NCBI RefSeq assembly: GCF_023898315.1
Contig: NC_064621.1
Coordinates: 125,897,521 to 125,961,520, forward strand
Source: Schistocerca nitens
Taxonomy: Eukaryota > Arthropoda > Insecta > Orthoptera > Acrididae
Direction of reading: 5' to 3'
Length of the DNA: 64,000 nt
Positions 43,658-56,010 of the stretch are shown here, piece after piece. The notes beneath the pieces were generated by a model. The model was not told the DNA's origin, did no database searches, and was given only the letters and a program-made list of their open reading frames with translations. The stretch's first letter is position 1. Each line of letters starts with the position of its first letter. Position numbers and translations under genes: made by a program.

Positions 43658-44690
43658 TGTTGTTGTGATCTTCAGTCCTGAGACTGGTTTGATGCAGCTT
43701 TCCATGCTACTCTATCCTGAGCAAGCTTCTTCATCTCCCAGTACTTACCGCCACCTACATCCTTCTGAATCTGCTTAGTGTATTCATCTCTTGGTCATCC
43801 TCTACGATTTTTACCATCCACGCTGCCCTCAAATGCTAAATTTGCGATCCCTTGATGCCTCAGAACATGTCCTACCTTCTTGTCAAGCTGTGCCACAAAC
43901 TCCTCTTCTCCTCAATTCTGTTCAATACCTCCTCATTAGTTACGTGATCTACCCATCTAATCTTCCGCATTCTGCTGTAGCACCACATTTCGAAAGCTTC
44001 TATTCTCTTCTTGTCCAAACTATTTATTGTCCATGTTTCACTTCCATACATGGCTACACTCCATACAAAAACTTTCAGAAACTACTTCCTGATACTTAAA
44101 TCTATACTCGATGTCAACAAATTTCTCTTCTTCAGAAACGCTTTCTTTCCCATTGCCAGTCTACATTTTATATCCTCTCTACTTCGACCATCATCAGTTA
44201 TTTTGCTCCTCAAATAGCAAAACTCTTTTAGTGCTTTAAGTGTCTCATTTCCTAATCTAATTCCATCAGCATCACCCAACTTAATTCGACTACATTCCAG
44301 TATCCTCGTTTTGCTTTTGTTGATGTTCATCTTATATCCTCCTTTCAAGACACTGTCCATTCCGTTCAGCTGCTCTTCTAAGTCCTTTGCTGTCTCTGAA
44401 AGAATTACAATGTCATCGGCGAACCTCAACGTTTTTATTTATTCTCCATGGATTTTAATACCTACTCCGAATTTTTCTTTTGTTTCCTTTACTGCTTGCT
44501 CAATATACAGATTGAATAACATCTGGGAGAGGCTACAACCCTGTCTCACTCCCTTCCCAACTGCTGCTTCCCTTTCATGCCCCTCGACTCTTATAACTGC
44601 TATCTGGTTTCTGTACAAATTGTAAATAGCCTTTCACTCCCTGTGTTTTACCCCTGCCACCTTAGAATTTGAAAGAGAGTATTCGTCGGT
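43658..44690 (-). pseudogene. RTE-like LINE fragment, copy 1
   Basis: On the reverse strand the frame has FADDIVILSETAKDLEEQL, the FADD catalytic core of a reverse transcriptase, followed by GGYKMNINKSKTRILECSR and a YLRSKITDDGRS block. Further left the sequence continues through the region equivalent to 59880-60330 with frameshifts. It ends in a CAA-type tail near 43658-43675. It is 5' truncated near 44690 and broken downstream. Close relatives lie at 57097-57233 and 59631-60349. Confidence 0.88.
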
Positions 44691-45088
44691 TCTTACCCCC
44701 ACAGTATTTCCTTCCATACAGTAAGTGACATGTGTATCAAGTTGACTGAAATCGGTCCACTGCTTTAGGATGAGACGTGGAACACACATACATACATATG
44801 TACATATACCCAGTTTTGTAACATGGATGGATATATATGAGGAATTGTAAGTTAGGGCGCTGAACAGCAAGGTCATCAGTTCCCATATTTGCACCACATT
44901 TACGCGATTGTGGCAAAAATCTATTCAACAGTAACAGTACACTGGAAAATCAAATTGTATGCACACACAAGGACTGAAAAGACCGCCCTGAGATGGTGAG
45001 ATTCATAAAAGAGCAACAATGTAGGTCAGAAAAAATACAGCAGAAGAACTATATAAAATTAACTACAGTATATAATACCAGCACAAAC

Positions 45089-45275
45089 GACGGCCGGAGT
45101 GGCTGAGCGGTTCTAGGCGCTACAGTCTGGAACTGCGCGACTGCTACGGTCGCAGGTTCGAATCCTGCCTCGTGCATGGATGTGTGTGATGTCCTTAGGT
45201 TAGTTAGGTTTAAGTAGTTCTAAGTTCTAGGGGACTCATGACCACAGCAGTTAAGTCCCATAGTGCTCAGAGCCA
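45089..45275 (+). mobile_element. tRNA-derived SINE, family A, copy 6
   Basis: The 12-bp target-site duplication ACCAGCACAAAC lies at 45077-45088 and 45276-45287, without mismatch. A-box-like and B-box motifs are present. Confidence 0.95.
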
Positions 45276-45439
45276 ACCAGCACAAACATGTTTAAAAAGG
45301 GAACAGATGACAGTGACAGTGATTTCAAAATAATTTGTGGACGAGCCACTCAGTGACACATCGAAATCCAACGCGCTTTATTCTGTGAAGAAATCTGGAA
45401 ATGACACGAAATCTTAAAACATGAACCATACTCGCCCCA

Positions 45440-46106
45440 GTGTCAGTTAAAACAGAGGGGTGAGCGCATGGGAGACGTCCTCAGGCCATCAGCATATAAA
45501 ACATTCATTTGAAATATGTCGTATTGACAGCTACGCCCCACTGAAGTGGAGGATGCTCGCGACGTGAGAGGAAGCAGTGGGCAGTGCCCCACTCTGAGCA
45601 TTGTAAGAGCTGCTTCTTCAACACATCGTGGTCGGGTGGAGGTACGCCACAACCGCACTGAAGGTTTCGGTGACCGCAGCTTATTGCTCCACATTGCCAG
45701 CCACTGAGCCTCCCACCAACGCATCGTCTTCTGGGTCACATGTACGGTAACCTCCTGCAGGGGGGCCGAACACCGAGCAGGAGGAGGAAGGGAGCAAGCC
45801 TCCTTGGCATCCGCGTCAGGGAGTTCATTTCTCCAGGTCCCTGTGTGCCCTGGAACCCAGCAAAACATTATTTCTTTTTCCTGCCTTTGTAAGAGGAGGA
45901 GGGCGTCCTGCAATTACTGCACCATTCCATCCGCTGGATACATCTCACCAATAGCAAGAAGGGCACTTTGGTAATCGGAGTAGATGAAGAACTTCTTGCC
46001 ACGCAGATATCTCATTTGCACCAGTGCCCTCAGGACAGCAAACAATTCCGCATAATAAACTGAAGACTGCTCTGGGGGCCATATCCTGATTACAAAGTCA
46101 CAGAAC
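45440..46106 (-). pseudogene. LINE-A RNase H domain, 3' part of an I/Jockey-type LINE
   Basis: The reverse strand encodes VYYAELFAVLRALVQMRYLR, then FFIYSDYQSALLAIG, and then EIMFCWVPGHTGTWRNELPD followed by ADAKEACS. These are the acidic and histidine-containing blocks of an RNase H fold, in the order typical for LINEs of the I group that carry this domain. A frame change near 45914 separates the two halves. A C-terminal tail of about 100 residues follows to 45443. The rest of the same LINE lies at 47768-48830, beyond an inserted second LINE. Confidence 0.85.
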
Positions 46107-46763
46107 AAGACCAACATCTACATCTACATCTAGATGGTTTCTCTGCAATTCACACTTAAGTGCCTGGCAGATTGTTCATCGAACCATTTTCATACTACTT
46201 CTCTACCATTTCACTCTCGAATGGCGCTCGGGAAAAAAGAACACCTAAATCTTTCCGTTCGAGCTCTGATTTATTTTATTATGGTGATCATTTCTCCCTA
46301 CGTAGGTGGGTGTCAACAAAATATTTTCGCATTCGGAAGAGAAAGTTGGTGATTGAAATTTCGTAAATTGATCTCGCCGCACAGAAAACCGCTTTTGTTT
46401 CAGTTACTGCCACCTCTACTCGCGTATCATATCAGTGACACTCTCACCCCTATTGCTCGATAACACGAAACGAGCTGCCCTTTTTTGCATTTTTTGATGT
46501 CCTCCGTCAATTATACCTGGCAAGGATCCCATACCGCGCAGCAATATTCCACCAGAGGACGGACAAGTGTAATGTAGGCAGTCTCTTTAGTGGGTTTGTC
46601 TCATCTTCTAAGTGTTCTGCCAACAAAGCGCAATCTTAGTTTCACCTTCCCCACAATATTATGTGTGTTGTCTTTCCAATTTAACTTGCTCTTAATTGTA
46701 ATTCATAGGTATTTAGTCGAATTGACAGCTCGTTTTATCATATACCCCAAATTTATCAGATTT

Positions 46764-46966
46764 CAAAAAATGGTTCAAATGGCTCTGAGCACTATGGGAC
46801 TTAACATCTGAGGTCATCAGTCCCCTAGAACTTAGAACTAGTTAAATCTAACTAACCTAAGGACATCACACACAGCCACCCCGAGGCAGGATTCGAACCT
46901 ACGACCGTAGTAGACGCGCTGTTCCGCACTGAAGCACCTAGAACCGCTCCTCCACCTCGGCCGGAT
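46764..46966 (-). mobile_element. tRNA-derived SINE, family A, copy 7
   Basis: Reverse orientation. The target-site duplication is ATCAGATTT on the left (46755-46763) and ATCGGATTT on the right (46967-46975), with one mismatch. Head somewhat diverged. Confidence 0.9.
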
Positions 46967-47159
46967 ATCGGATTTCTTTTAGTACCCATGTGGATGACCA
47001 CGCACTTTTCTTTGTTCAGTGCCAACTGCCACTTTTCGCTCTATACAGAAATTTCTCTCGAGATCATTTTGTAATTGGAATTGATCGTCTGATGATTTTA
47101 CTAGACGGTAAATTACAGCGTCATCTGCAACCAATCTAAGGGGGCTGCTCAGATTATCA

Positions 47160-47760
47160 CCTACATCATTTATGTAAACCAGGAACAGCAGAGGTCCTAT
47201 GACGCTACCTTGCAGAACGCCAGATCTGTTCTACTCGATGATTTACCGTCTATCACTACGAATTGTGACCTCTCTGAGAGGAAATCACGAATCCAGTCAC
47301 ACACTGAGACGATACTCCATATGCACGCAATTTAATAGTCGCTTGTGAGGAACTGTATCAAAAGCCTTCTGGAAATCCAGGAATATGGAATCTATCTGAG
47401 ATCCCTTGTCGACAGCACTAATTACTTCATGGGAATAAAGAGCTAGCCGTGTTGCACAAGAACGATATTTTCTGAATCCTTGTTGGTTGTGTATCAATAA
47501 GTCATTTTCTTCAAGGTGATTCATAATGTTCTAGTACATTGTATGGTCCAAAATCCTACTGCAAATTAAGGTCAGTGATATGGGTCTGTAATTCAATAGG
47601 TTACTCCTATTTCCTTCCTTGGATATTGGTGTGATCATTGCTACTTTCCAGTCTTTAGGAGCAGACCTTTCGTCAAGTGAGCGGTTGTATATGATTGCCA
47701 AAAAAAGGTGCTATTGTGTCCGCATACTCTGAAAGGAACCTGACTGGTATACGATCTGCA
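47160..47760 (-). pseudogene. LINE-B reverse transcriptase fragment
   Basis: The reverse-strand frame near 47300-47524 has LLIHNQQGFRKYRSCATRLA, a GFR motif before the catalytic core, and then SIFLDFQKAFDTVPHKRLLN, the first catalytic block (FxDFxKAFDTVPH) of reverse transcriptases from CR1/Jockey-type LINEs. Further left the RT core continues with frame changes, and the acidic YADD-type box is not cleanly readable. The copy is truncated at its 5' end near 47767. Confidence 0.85.
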
Positions 47761-47767
47761 CCAGAAG

Positions 47768-48830
47768 AAGAGATAAAATCCCCCTGCTTAGATCCATCCA
47801 TATAAACACTAACAAAATCCAAGTACCGGTGTAATATCTAGTTAATCTGGTGCACAGGTATTCCAAAATTTTGAGGTACAAAGACCTTCCATATCCAACA
47901 ACGTGGCGTCCACATTCCTGGCAGGGTCGTATGAAGGCTTTATAGAGTTGGAGAAAACGTGCCCTGTCGGCTAACACATATAAGGATGTTCATAGCTTTG
48001 AGGCATCTTCTCTTCAGTTCTTTAAGGTGTGGCAACCACCTTAGCCTCTCACTTCCCTAAAACTGAGAATAGTAACCCAGATCTAAAACAGACGATTTAA
48101 AAAGTGTGCGGGAGCGATTAAAAACATACATAGGTTTCCCCAAAGAGAATTTGAAACCTAATATTAAAGATCATATCTCGAGCCGCGGGATTAACAAACT
48201 CAGTTGCCGTGGAGCAGTTGCAAGGTTTTAAGGGGCACAGAATATGGAGAGTCGTCTACAAAAAAGGAACATTGCACAGGATGCCTGGATGTAATACGTT
48301 AACGCCAATGGCGAACGCTGTTGCACTTAAAGCACTTCCTTGAAGGACGTCGTTCTCCTACTTATACCGGTCTGACAGGACATTTCCGACCACGTACCGA
48401 AAATACCTTTCTGACAGATAATACTTTATGTATGTTGGAGACACCATTCGTACAATTGCAACAAAATATTGCCTTCAGGAGCATCGTAGGTCTTTTCCGA
48501 ATCAAAGAATACACCGAAGAGCTGTTGCTTACGGAGGAGAGCTTCTTGAATTGCCGCTGTAGCAGGGTCAGGCTATTGATTCCTCCTGAAACCACACTGG
48601 GAGCGACTGAGTAGTGATCTGGTTTCAAGAACCCACACTAGTCGCTGGTTGACCTTATGTTCCCGTCTTCTTCCTGCGTAGTTTGTCCGGCTAATACTAC
48701 GATAAATAACTGAGTCAGTGCGATCCTTCCCTTTTTTAAAAATCGGGAGTTGGGACAGTCTACTGTTATCCCCATTTCATTAAAGAATTGAGGGAGGGCT
48801 GATGTGTGCCACTGCGCACTCACTAAGTTT
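47768..48830 (-). pseudogene. LINE-A reverse transcriptase region, decayed
   Basis: On the reverse strand, 47850-47977 contains ADRARFLQLYKAFIRP and then a GYGRSLYLKILE block, the thumb-like region after the RT core in I/Jockey-type LINEs (typically GADRxxLLRLYRxLxRxxLDYG). At 48362-48628 a frame with SVVSGGINSLTLLQRQFKKL corresponds to the region around the first RT motif, with several frameshifts. 48560-48660 matches 16950-17070. Together with 45440-46106 it forms one decayed LINE. Confidence 0.72.
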
Positions 48831-50072
48831 GAACGAGGATGGACTGGGTGATTGGGGATTGAACGTCATTCATTACAAGAATACTGATTAGCCAATTATT
48901 TCAAAATACATCTTTCATTGAAACACAGATACGCATAAAATTCAAGACAATAATTACTTTTTTATGCTAGAGATAACAGCAGTTTGATTAAGAAGCAATA
49001 AGAGTATAGGAGCAGCCAGTTAAAACTTAAATTGAACAGAAAATCTCAAGAACTGCGCAAAAGGCTGACTAATAGACAAGTTCATTTTGGGAAGGGGCAA
49101 AACTCACCAAACAGGAATTATTATTAAATACTTCAAATAAGGCATTAAATTTTGAAAACAGTAAATGTACATTCGGGCATTAAATTGCCGTAGTAGCTCC
49201 GGAAGTGGTCGTGCCTAAACAACATCGGCTCTTACGTCACTGCGAATTGGGACACTTCACAACAGCCCGCCCCAGCCACTCAGATTATCTACCTCTAAAA
49301 TACACATAAAATACAATTTTAAAAACAAGGGGGAAGGTACACATAGTCATGCAACAGTGGTATGCCAGTAAAGGAATCTATCGCTCCCTAAAAAAATAAA
49401 AAATCGGAACTGTTAAGAGTACTAAATGACAGTCGCAAACAGAACACTTCCTTTATTTAAGAAAAGCAACGGCTACAGGTAATTACTCAGTAAATACTTC
49501 CCGTGCAAACAGTGACAGACAAGTAGTGAAATTCAGAAGCTATTTACGAAGGCCATCAATAACCCAAGTTAAATTTATAAACCATCAAGTATATTAATAA
49601 AAACATATATCAAGATGAGGCATTAAATAAACAAAAAATAAACACATCAGAGGGACCTTCCACATGGGAGACTGAGCTTAGCCAAAACGATACGACAGGT
49701 TGTAGTCACAATAGTGACAGTTTGGCTCAGAAAAGTTCACGCAATAAATGCGATAAATAGGCAAGCACGCTCTAGGCACACACAGCCTGATACACACAGG
49801 CGGAATTACGTGACGTGATAACAGCGCTGGGAGAGACATGACATGGCAACTGAATTCTAGCGCATCATTCCAAAATTTGTCACACATCGGGGTGTTGCTT
49901 GCTTTTTTCCTCTGTATTTAACACTCTTCCTTCAAACACATCACAAACTGTACAACCTGATGTTTTCTGCCCATTCGTAATCTGCACCACTAAGTGGACT
50001 CCACCTGTCGGTATAGAGTAACCATTTTGCTTCCATGCATCCACATCTCAACAACTGACCTGCTGCCCAAAG
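48831..50072. other. Anonymous sequence
   Basis: No recognisable gene or repeat. Confidence 0.4.
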
Positions 50073-50238
50073 GAAAATGAGCATTAGTGGGTTGCTGTTG
50101 CCACATGGACTTGGAGGTACTACCCAACCTAAAAACATATGACCTGTCCCCAGAGGAAAATGAGCATTAGTGGGTTGCTGTTGCCACATGGACTTGGAGG
50201 TACTACCCAACCTGAAAACATCCTACCCAACCTGAAAA
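50073..50238. repeat. Tandem duplication, 83-bp period
   Basis: Two almost exact copies contain GGAAAATGAGCATTAGTGGG and CCACATGGACTTGGAGGTAC, followed by a further partial repeat of CTACCCAACCTGAAAACAT. Confidence 0.93.
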
Positions 50239-50429
50239 CATATGACCTGTAATAGGTATAATTATCAGTCTGCAAAAGACGTAAATGCTGATTTCATGGG
50301 TTGTCCAGAACACCGTCCTCAGTCACCAACAGAAGTATCTGCAGTTTACCCTTTACGCCCTGCATACACTGTACATAGGATATCCCAGAAAGAATCGCCA
50401 ATATTAACGGAGATGACGTCCGCCGCCCA

Positions 50430-50648
50430 TAGATGAGTTGTCAGCGCGACAGACTGTCAATCCTAAGGTCCCATGTTCGATTCCCGGCTGGGTCGGAGAT
50501 TTTCTCCGTTCAGGGACTAGGTGTTGTGTTGTCTTAATTATCGTTATTTCATCCCCATCGATGCGTACGTCGCCGACGTGGCGTCAAATCGAAAGACTTG
50601 CACCCGGCGAACTGTCTACGTGACGGGAGGCCCTAGTCACATGACATT
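50430..50648 (+). mobile_element. tRNA-derived SINE, family C, copy 2
   Basis: The B-box-like GTTCGATTCCCGGCTGG lies near 50475, followed by a body homologous to 6390-6606 in reverse, ending GGGAGGCCCTAGTCACATGAC. Confidence 0.83.
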
Positions 50649-52251
50649 TACATTTTACGGATATGACAGGAACGATCATTCTAAGCAAAAGAAGTTAGCT
50701 TGAAAAAGTTTTTTGCCTTTATCTTTAAATTTTTTTATTTTCTTTGTTGGTTTAAAGATTTTATTTATTTCATTTATTTAGTGAAATTTATTAAGAAAAG
50801 TTAGTAAGCATGCGCTCTAAAAGGCCTTAAGAACTATGAGCACCTCTTCAATTTTGTTGCTGGGAAACAAATCTCTCCTATTCCAAGCTCTTTGCATTCC
50901 ATATTTTGTGGGGGTAGTACGGGTTGAAACATAAAGTACTGTTTGTTAAACATTGTCTCTAAGACCCATACCTTCAGAGCTATGAATACTGGTTGAGCGG
51001 AAGAGATGTTCCACAGTAGCGAAGATGAGCAATTGATCATAGCTCTTAAGGTATACACTTCAAAATCGCCGTTTTGGTCCGTACTATCTCGTAGCTGCCA
51101 GTAGAAAAGGTTTGTTTCGCAGTATCGAAGATGAAGCAGTGCTCGTAGCTCCTTAGGAGTTTGTTTTTCAAGCCCGTGTTTACTAATGTTTTTTGCTTCG
51201 AATGATCACACCTGCCTTAGCCCTGAATATTGCCCCTTCCTCCTGGTACACCATGTATACGGTGGCCTTTCCAGATGAGTAGAAAACTGGATGACATAGA
51301 GAAGCTGATTTCCACAGAAACCGAGACGAACAGACCTGTCGCTATTTCATTGTAACTCACAAACGATAATTCGGAACGTAAAACTAATTTGCAGGAAAAG
51401 TAATCACATTATCACTATATCACGGAGCTACTTAATCTAAACGAAACAGACTTTTCGCAAAATGAATAAATATTTCAGCAACGAAGCAAGTACAAAACAG
51501 TCAGAAATTTTGCAAACACCGCACTTGCTGTGGGCTTGGCTGGTAGCCTTTCTCGATGAATGTCTTTCTAGAGCAAGTGGCATATCCTGGGACGTATTCA
51601 TTGCATACTATCCACAGGAAACAGAAAGATTACCATGCAGCAGATTGTTCTGATATCGCGATGCTGTTGCCTGTCTGGTCACTGGCGCTTTCCGAATGTC
51701 ATACTTACAAATGAAAAACATTGATGTTAGTTCTTGACTAAACTGTTGACCAAACAAAAACTTATTTATCTGCATATTAGTTACGCTTCCAGCAGGCGAC
51801 ATTTCTGTACACATAAAAAGTCACAATATAAAACGCCAGTTCGGCCATATCAACTAAAAAATCATCATGAAAATTATTGTTTCCATATTGGCGTGATGAT
51901 ACAGCAACCTTATTATTAGTATTACTTCGAAAAAAACAGCCATACGCTGCACAATGTTCTTTATTAACTTAACAACGACTTTATTGGCCCAGACAGGGCA
52001 TCATCAGCTTATGTTAAAAAATCAAAAATATTCTACCAAAAAGCAACTGTCAAAGAAGGTATAATACCCAATAAAATGTACTAAAAAGCAACCTCATTCA
52101 GATGATGACAGGCATAGCATCACAGAACAGGACCTCGTGTGCAATCTGTAAAAACAGCCGTGCGCTAGAAAGGCACTGGAAGCACATTCATATGCGCTTC
52201 ATTAATACAGTCGGGCCTCTGGCGCTGTTCTAGTGCACGGCTGAGTTTATA
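50649..52251. other. Anonymous sequence
   Basis: No recognised gene. A run from about 51930 to 52250 may be another repeat but was not matched to anything in the window. Confidence 0.4.
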
Positions 52252-53349
52252 CACTACTGGCCATTGAAATTGCTACACCAAGAAGAAATGCAGATGATAA
52301 ACTGGTATTCATTGGATAGATATATTATACTAGAACTGACATGTGTTACATTTTCACGCAATTTGGGTGCATAGGTCCTGAGAAATCAGTACCCAGAACA
52401 ACCACCTCAGGCCATAATAACAGCCTTGATACGCCTGGGCATTGAGTCCAACAGAGCTTGGATGGCGTATACAGGTACAGCTGCCCATGCAGCTTCAACA
52501 CGATACCACAGTTCATTAGGAGTAGTGACTGGCGTATTGTGACGAGCCAGTTGCTGGACCACCATTGGCTAGACGTTTTCAATTGGTGAGAGATCTGGAG
52601 AATGTGTTGGCCAGGGCAGCAGTCGAACATTTTCTGTATCCAGAAAGGCCCGTACAGGACCTGCAACATGCGATCGTGCATTATCCTGCTGAGATGCAGG
52701 GTTTCGCAGGGATAGAATGAAGGGTAGAGACACGGGTCGTAACACATCTGAAATGTAACGTCCACTGTTCAAAGTGCCGTCAATGCGAACAAGAGGCAAC
52801 TGAGACGTGTAACCAATGGCACCCCATACTACCACGCCGGGTGATACGCCAGTATGGCGATGACGAATACACGCTTCCAATGTCGCCAAACACGGATGCG
52901 ACCTTCATGATGCTGTAAACAGAACCTAGATTCATCCGGAAAAATGATTACCCTCCTGAACCCACCGGTTCCATATTCTGCTAACAGTCATCGGATCTCG
53001 ACCAACGCGAGCAGCAATGTCGCGATACGGTAAACCGCAATCGCGATAGGCTGCAGTCCGATCTTTATCAAAGTCGGAAACGTGATGGTACGCATTTCAC
53101 CTCCTTACACGAGGCACCACAACAACCTTTCACCAAGCAACGCCGGTCAACTGCTGTTTGTGTATGAGAAATCGGTTGGAAACTTTCCTCATGTTAGCAC
53201 GTTGTAGGTGTCGCCACCGGCGCCAACCTTGTGTGAATGCTCTAACAAGCTAATCATCTGCATATCACAGCATTTTCTTCCTGTCGGTTAAATTTCGCGT
53301 CTGTAGCACGTCATCTTCGTGGTGTAGCAATTTTTGTTGGCCAATAGCG
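52252..53349 (-). mobile_element. Tc1-like DNA transposon, family B, copy 2, internally deleted
   Basis: TA lies at 52250-52251 and 53350-53351. The ends are homologous to those of 3589-4977 with several substitutions. About 300 bp of coding sequence between positions equivalent to 4280 and 4583 is missing at about 52949-52950, which removes the segment before the first catalytic block. Confidence 0.92.
52346..52889 (-). pseudogene. Tc1-like transposase fragment (family B)
   Basis: The reverse strand encodes HRHTGVSPGVVVWGAIGYTS, then a FILSLRNPASQQDNARSHVA block with the second catalytic Asp, and PTHSPDLSPIENV with the third catalytic Glu. The segment with the first catalytic Asp and most of the DNA-binding region is absent because of the internal deletion. 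Frame changes near 52569 and elsewhere add further damage, so the gene is dead. Confidence 0.88.
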
Positions 53350-53542
53350 TACATACATTCGAAGTATTTTGAATATTTTCTAGCGCATAAAATGTGTGGG
53401 AGCCGTCTTCAGATTTGCTTCAAGTTGCAACAGTGTAATTAAGGATGTTAAACACAGGCATAAAATTTCTGTTGTTCTTGTTGTCAGTGGAGGTACCCCT
53501 CTCAATAATTCAGTAACACGTCTGGCCGTGTGTCTACCTCAG

Positions 53543-53705
53543 GAACCCGACGCCGACGCCCGTGGGCGGCGTGACGTGGCAGCCGTACAGCAGCGACGCC
53601 GAGCGCAACTACCTGGTCATCGACGCGACCATGGCGGCCGCCCGGGACGTTTACGGCAGCAGGATGGACTTCATGCACTCGCTGCTGCCTCTCACCTGGC
53701 CCTGA
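53543..53705 (+). CDS. Terminal exon of a carboxylesterase-family gene
   Basis: The acceptor is TGTCTACCTCAG. The exon begins with one base that completes a Gly codon and continues NPTPTPVGGVTWQPYSSDAE, then RNYLVIDATMAAARDVYGSR and MDFMHSLLPLTWP before a TGA at 53703-53705. NPTP, W.PY, YL.ID and RM.F...L are the standard C-terminal blocks of insect carboxylesterases, which hydrolyse ester bonds (juvenile hormone esterases and detoxifying esterases are members). The junction phase exactly complements the exon at 29257-29389. It is very GC-rich with strong third-position GC, unlike those upstream exons, so it may belong to a functional gene whose true upstream exons differ. Confidence 0.88.
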
Positions 53706-53812
53706 CGCCGCGTGGGACACTGTTGCTCCGGGACTGATCGACTGCATTCACTTGGAGCTCTTTCTCTCTGTCTCTCAGCAGCACTGTGCAAAACTGTTTT
53801 TCTTTCCACATA

Positions 53813-53818
53813 AATAAA
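53813..53818 (+). terminator. Polyadenylation signal candidate
   Basis: AATAAA lies 108 bp after the esterase stop codon, followed by a GT-rich stretch near 53820-53840. This is consistent with the end of the transcript. Confidence 0.6.
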
Positions 53819-53839
53819 TAGTGTGTTGCCTCACTTGTC

Positions 53840-55734
53840 TATCACATATCACTCTTAGCTTTCCACACACCAGTTTGTTCGTTTTTATGGTACCTTGCCA
53901 GAAACAGTAAAAACGGAACCTTTATGGGATCACTTTGTTCTCTGTCTCTCTGTCTGTCAGAATGTTAAGACTCCGTTCCCTCAGACACGAGTACAGGTAA
54001 CAAGTTGAAATACGGTCTACAGTGCCAAGGCAATGTAAAAAATTAAGCTTCTAGGTCAAGACAATCAGCAAACACTACCATTTTTTTTATATTCGCAGAC
54101 TCACTCGTCAAAACCAGTAGGATACTTCCCATTGACCTAGAATTATGAAATTTGGCATGAAGCAAGGTTTCATGGTAGGCCTACAAGTAAACGGAAAAAT
54201 ACCAAAATTGTTGATTTGTAATTATGTCACATAAGAAATAATTTTTTGCCGTTACAAAGTTACATTGGATTCGTAGCCCGTCAAAAATCTCAGGAACGAC
54301 TCGAGGGATTGTCATCAGGTTTCCAGTAATAAGTTGAGTGATTCACAAGGAAGGTTTTTATGTACAATTTATAAATATTTCGTGCTAATTGGCCGAGCTA
54401 CGATGAACTAAAGTCTCGTGGCGCTGTGGAAACGATGCATTTGCCATCTAGCGGTGACAGGGGTAGAGCCATCTGACTACTGTGCATCACAGATCCATTA
54501 CGAATATCTCATTCTACTTGAGAACTGTCACTGACGGTCTATGCTTACCATATATACAGCATCTGTAATGTTGCAGATCAAAGTAATGTTGGTAGTTGAT
54601 GGAGGATTGCACTTCCACTGTTTGGAATGAGATTCCGATATCGAGTAAAATATCGGCAGAATCTTCTCACAGAACAATTGGACATTTGCGCACCAACAAT
54701 AACCCTATTGCAAAGTGTACCGTCTTCCTCTTTGGAGATTTACGTCAGATCTTATCAGCAATTGCAACAGGGATAAGAGAGCAATCCGTAATTTCCAAGT
54801 AGCATATCAAGTTAATATAACTCCAAAATTAATAAAGTAAATAAAAAACTACAACAGTGATGCGAAATGACACACAATTTTTAATTTTAAAATTAAAACC
54901 TTCTCGAAAGTCTTGGAAATCCTAGGAAAAATATCTTTACAGTATCAACATAACAGGCAAAAATCGCCGAGATTCACAATTCCAGGGAGCGATGAACTAT
55001 CTATCTACTTGGATACGTTTGTATGGAATTCTCTGAGCGTGGTTCCTGCTTGCATTGCATAACATTGAAATGTATATTCTGTTTTGAGGCTTAAAATTTA
55101 CATAATGTCAAATAACATTTATTGTAGTGAAACAGATAGTAATAAATCTCAGAATCCCGTTACTACACTAAACAAAACGAGTAACTTCACTGGACAAAAT
55201 ATCGATCGCCCTGTTGCAAGGTGAAGACTGCCCACACGTTGCCAACGTTGTTTCGACAACGTTGAATCACTTACACAGCCTTCGTACTGTCCCGAACTCT
55301 CTCCACGTAATTTACATATTTTTTAGAGTCCTGGAGAACGACATTCGGAGCCGTTGAGCTGCCTTCGGACGAAGAGGAGCACACCTGGCTGCAATTATGG
55401 TTCCATAGATAACCACAAACATTTCCGCATTAAGACATTGACCGTCTTGCCGCACTGTGGGATAAATGTATTATCGGCTACGACGATTACTTTTGAAGTA
55501 CTAAATAGTTTACTTACTTTTTCCTATCTGTCTCGTTTTCATTTGACTCCCCCTTACATCTTTTGTGTATTATTAATTCGGTGGGAACTTACCTCGCAGT
55601 CAACAAATTTTCGTTACACAGATGAAAACTGCCTAGATTACTGTGTTTAGACACGTCTTCGCAGTTTTGGTAGGCAGTACATGTTGAGAAAGCCGTCGAC
55701 TTTTTACCTTGACACGCACAAATATTTGCACGCA
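53840..55734. other. Anonymous sequence
   Basis: No recognisable gene or repeat downstream of the esterase terminal exon. Confidence 0.4.
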
Positions 55735-55736
55735 CG

Positions 55737-55787
<51 letters not shown>
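55735..55787. repeat. (CA)n microsatellite
   Basis: An almost pure CA tract preceded by short CACG units. Confidence 0.96.
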
Positions 55788-55794
<7 letters not shown>

Positions 55795-56010
55795 TGTCGC
55801 AATACAAGTTTGGTTCTGATAGTGTTATCCCAGGAACCAATTAACATAGTTCAAATCTTCTGCTTATAGCCAGGAATATCAAATACGTTTCTCCAGTTAT
55901 AAATCAAATGTCGGAATTGAACGTAAGGCGATTACCCATGTCATTCGTAAAGAAACCGTTGTAATGTTTGTCTTAAGTGATGTAGGGAAATTACAGAAAA
56001 TTTTAAACTG

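Larger units (their letters stand above)
46107..47767 (-). mobile_element. LINE-B (CR1/Jockey-like) 3' portion, inserted in LINE-A
   Basis: On the reverse strand the element ends in an AGATGT-type tail (46112-46131 on the + strand reads as repeated ACATCT). Its coding part is at 47160-47760. A SINE at 46764-46966 interrupts it. The LINE-A blocks on both sides would join across it. A target-site duplication was not clearly resolved. Confidence 0.8.

Noticed and set aside
43094..43681. 195-residue Ser/Pro/Leu-rich frame
   Set aside because: It is a low-complexity translation of a CT-rich array.
53502..53747. 81-residue reverse-strand frame over the esterase exon
   Set aside because: It is the shadow of a very GC-rich coding exon on the other strand.
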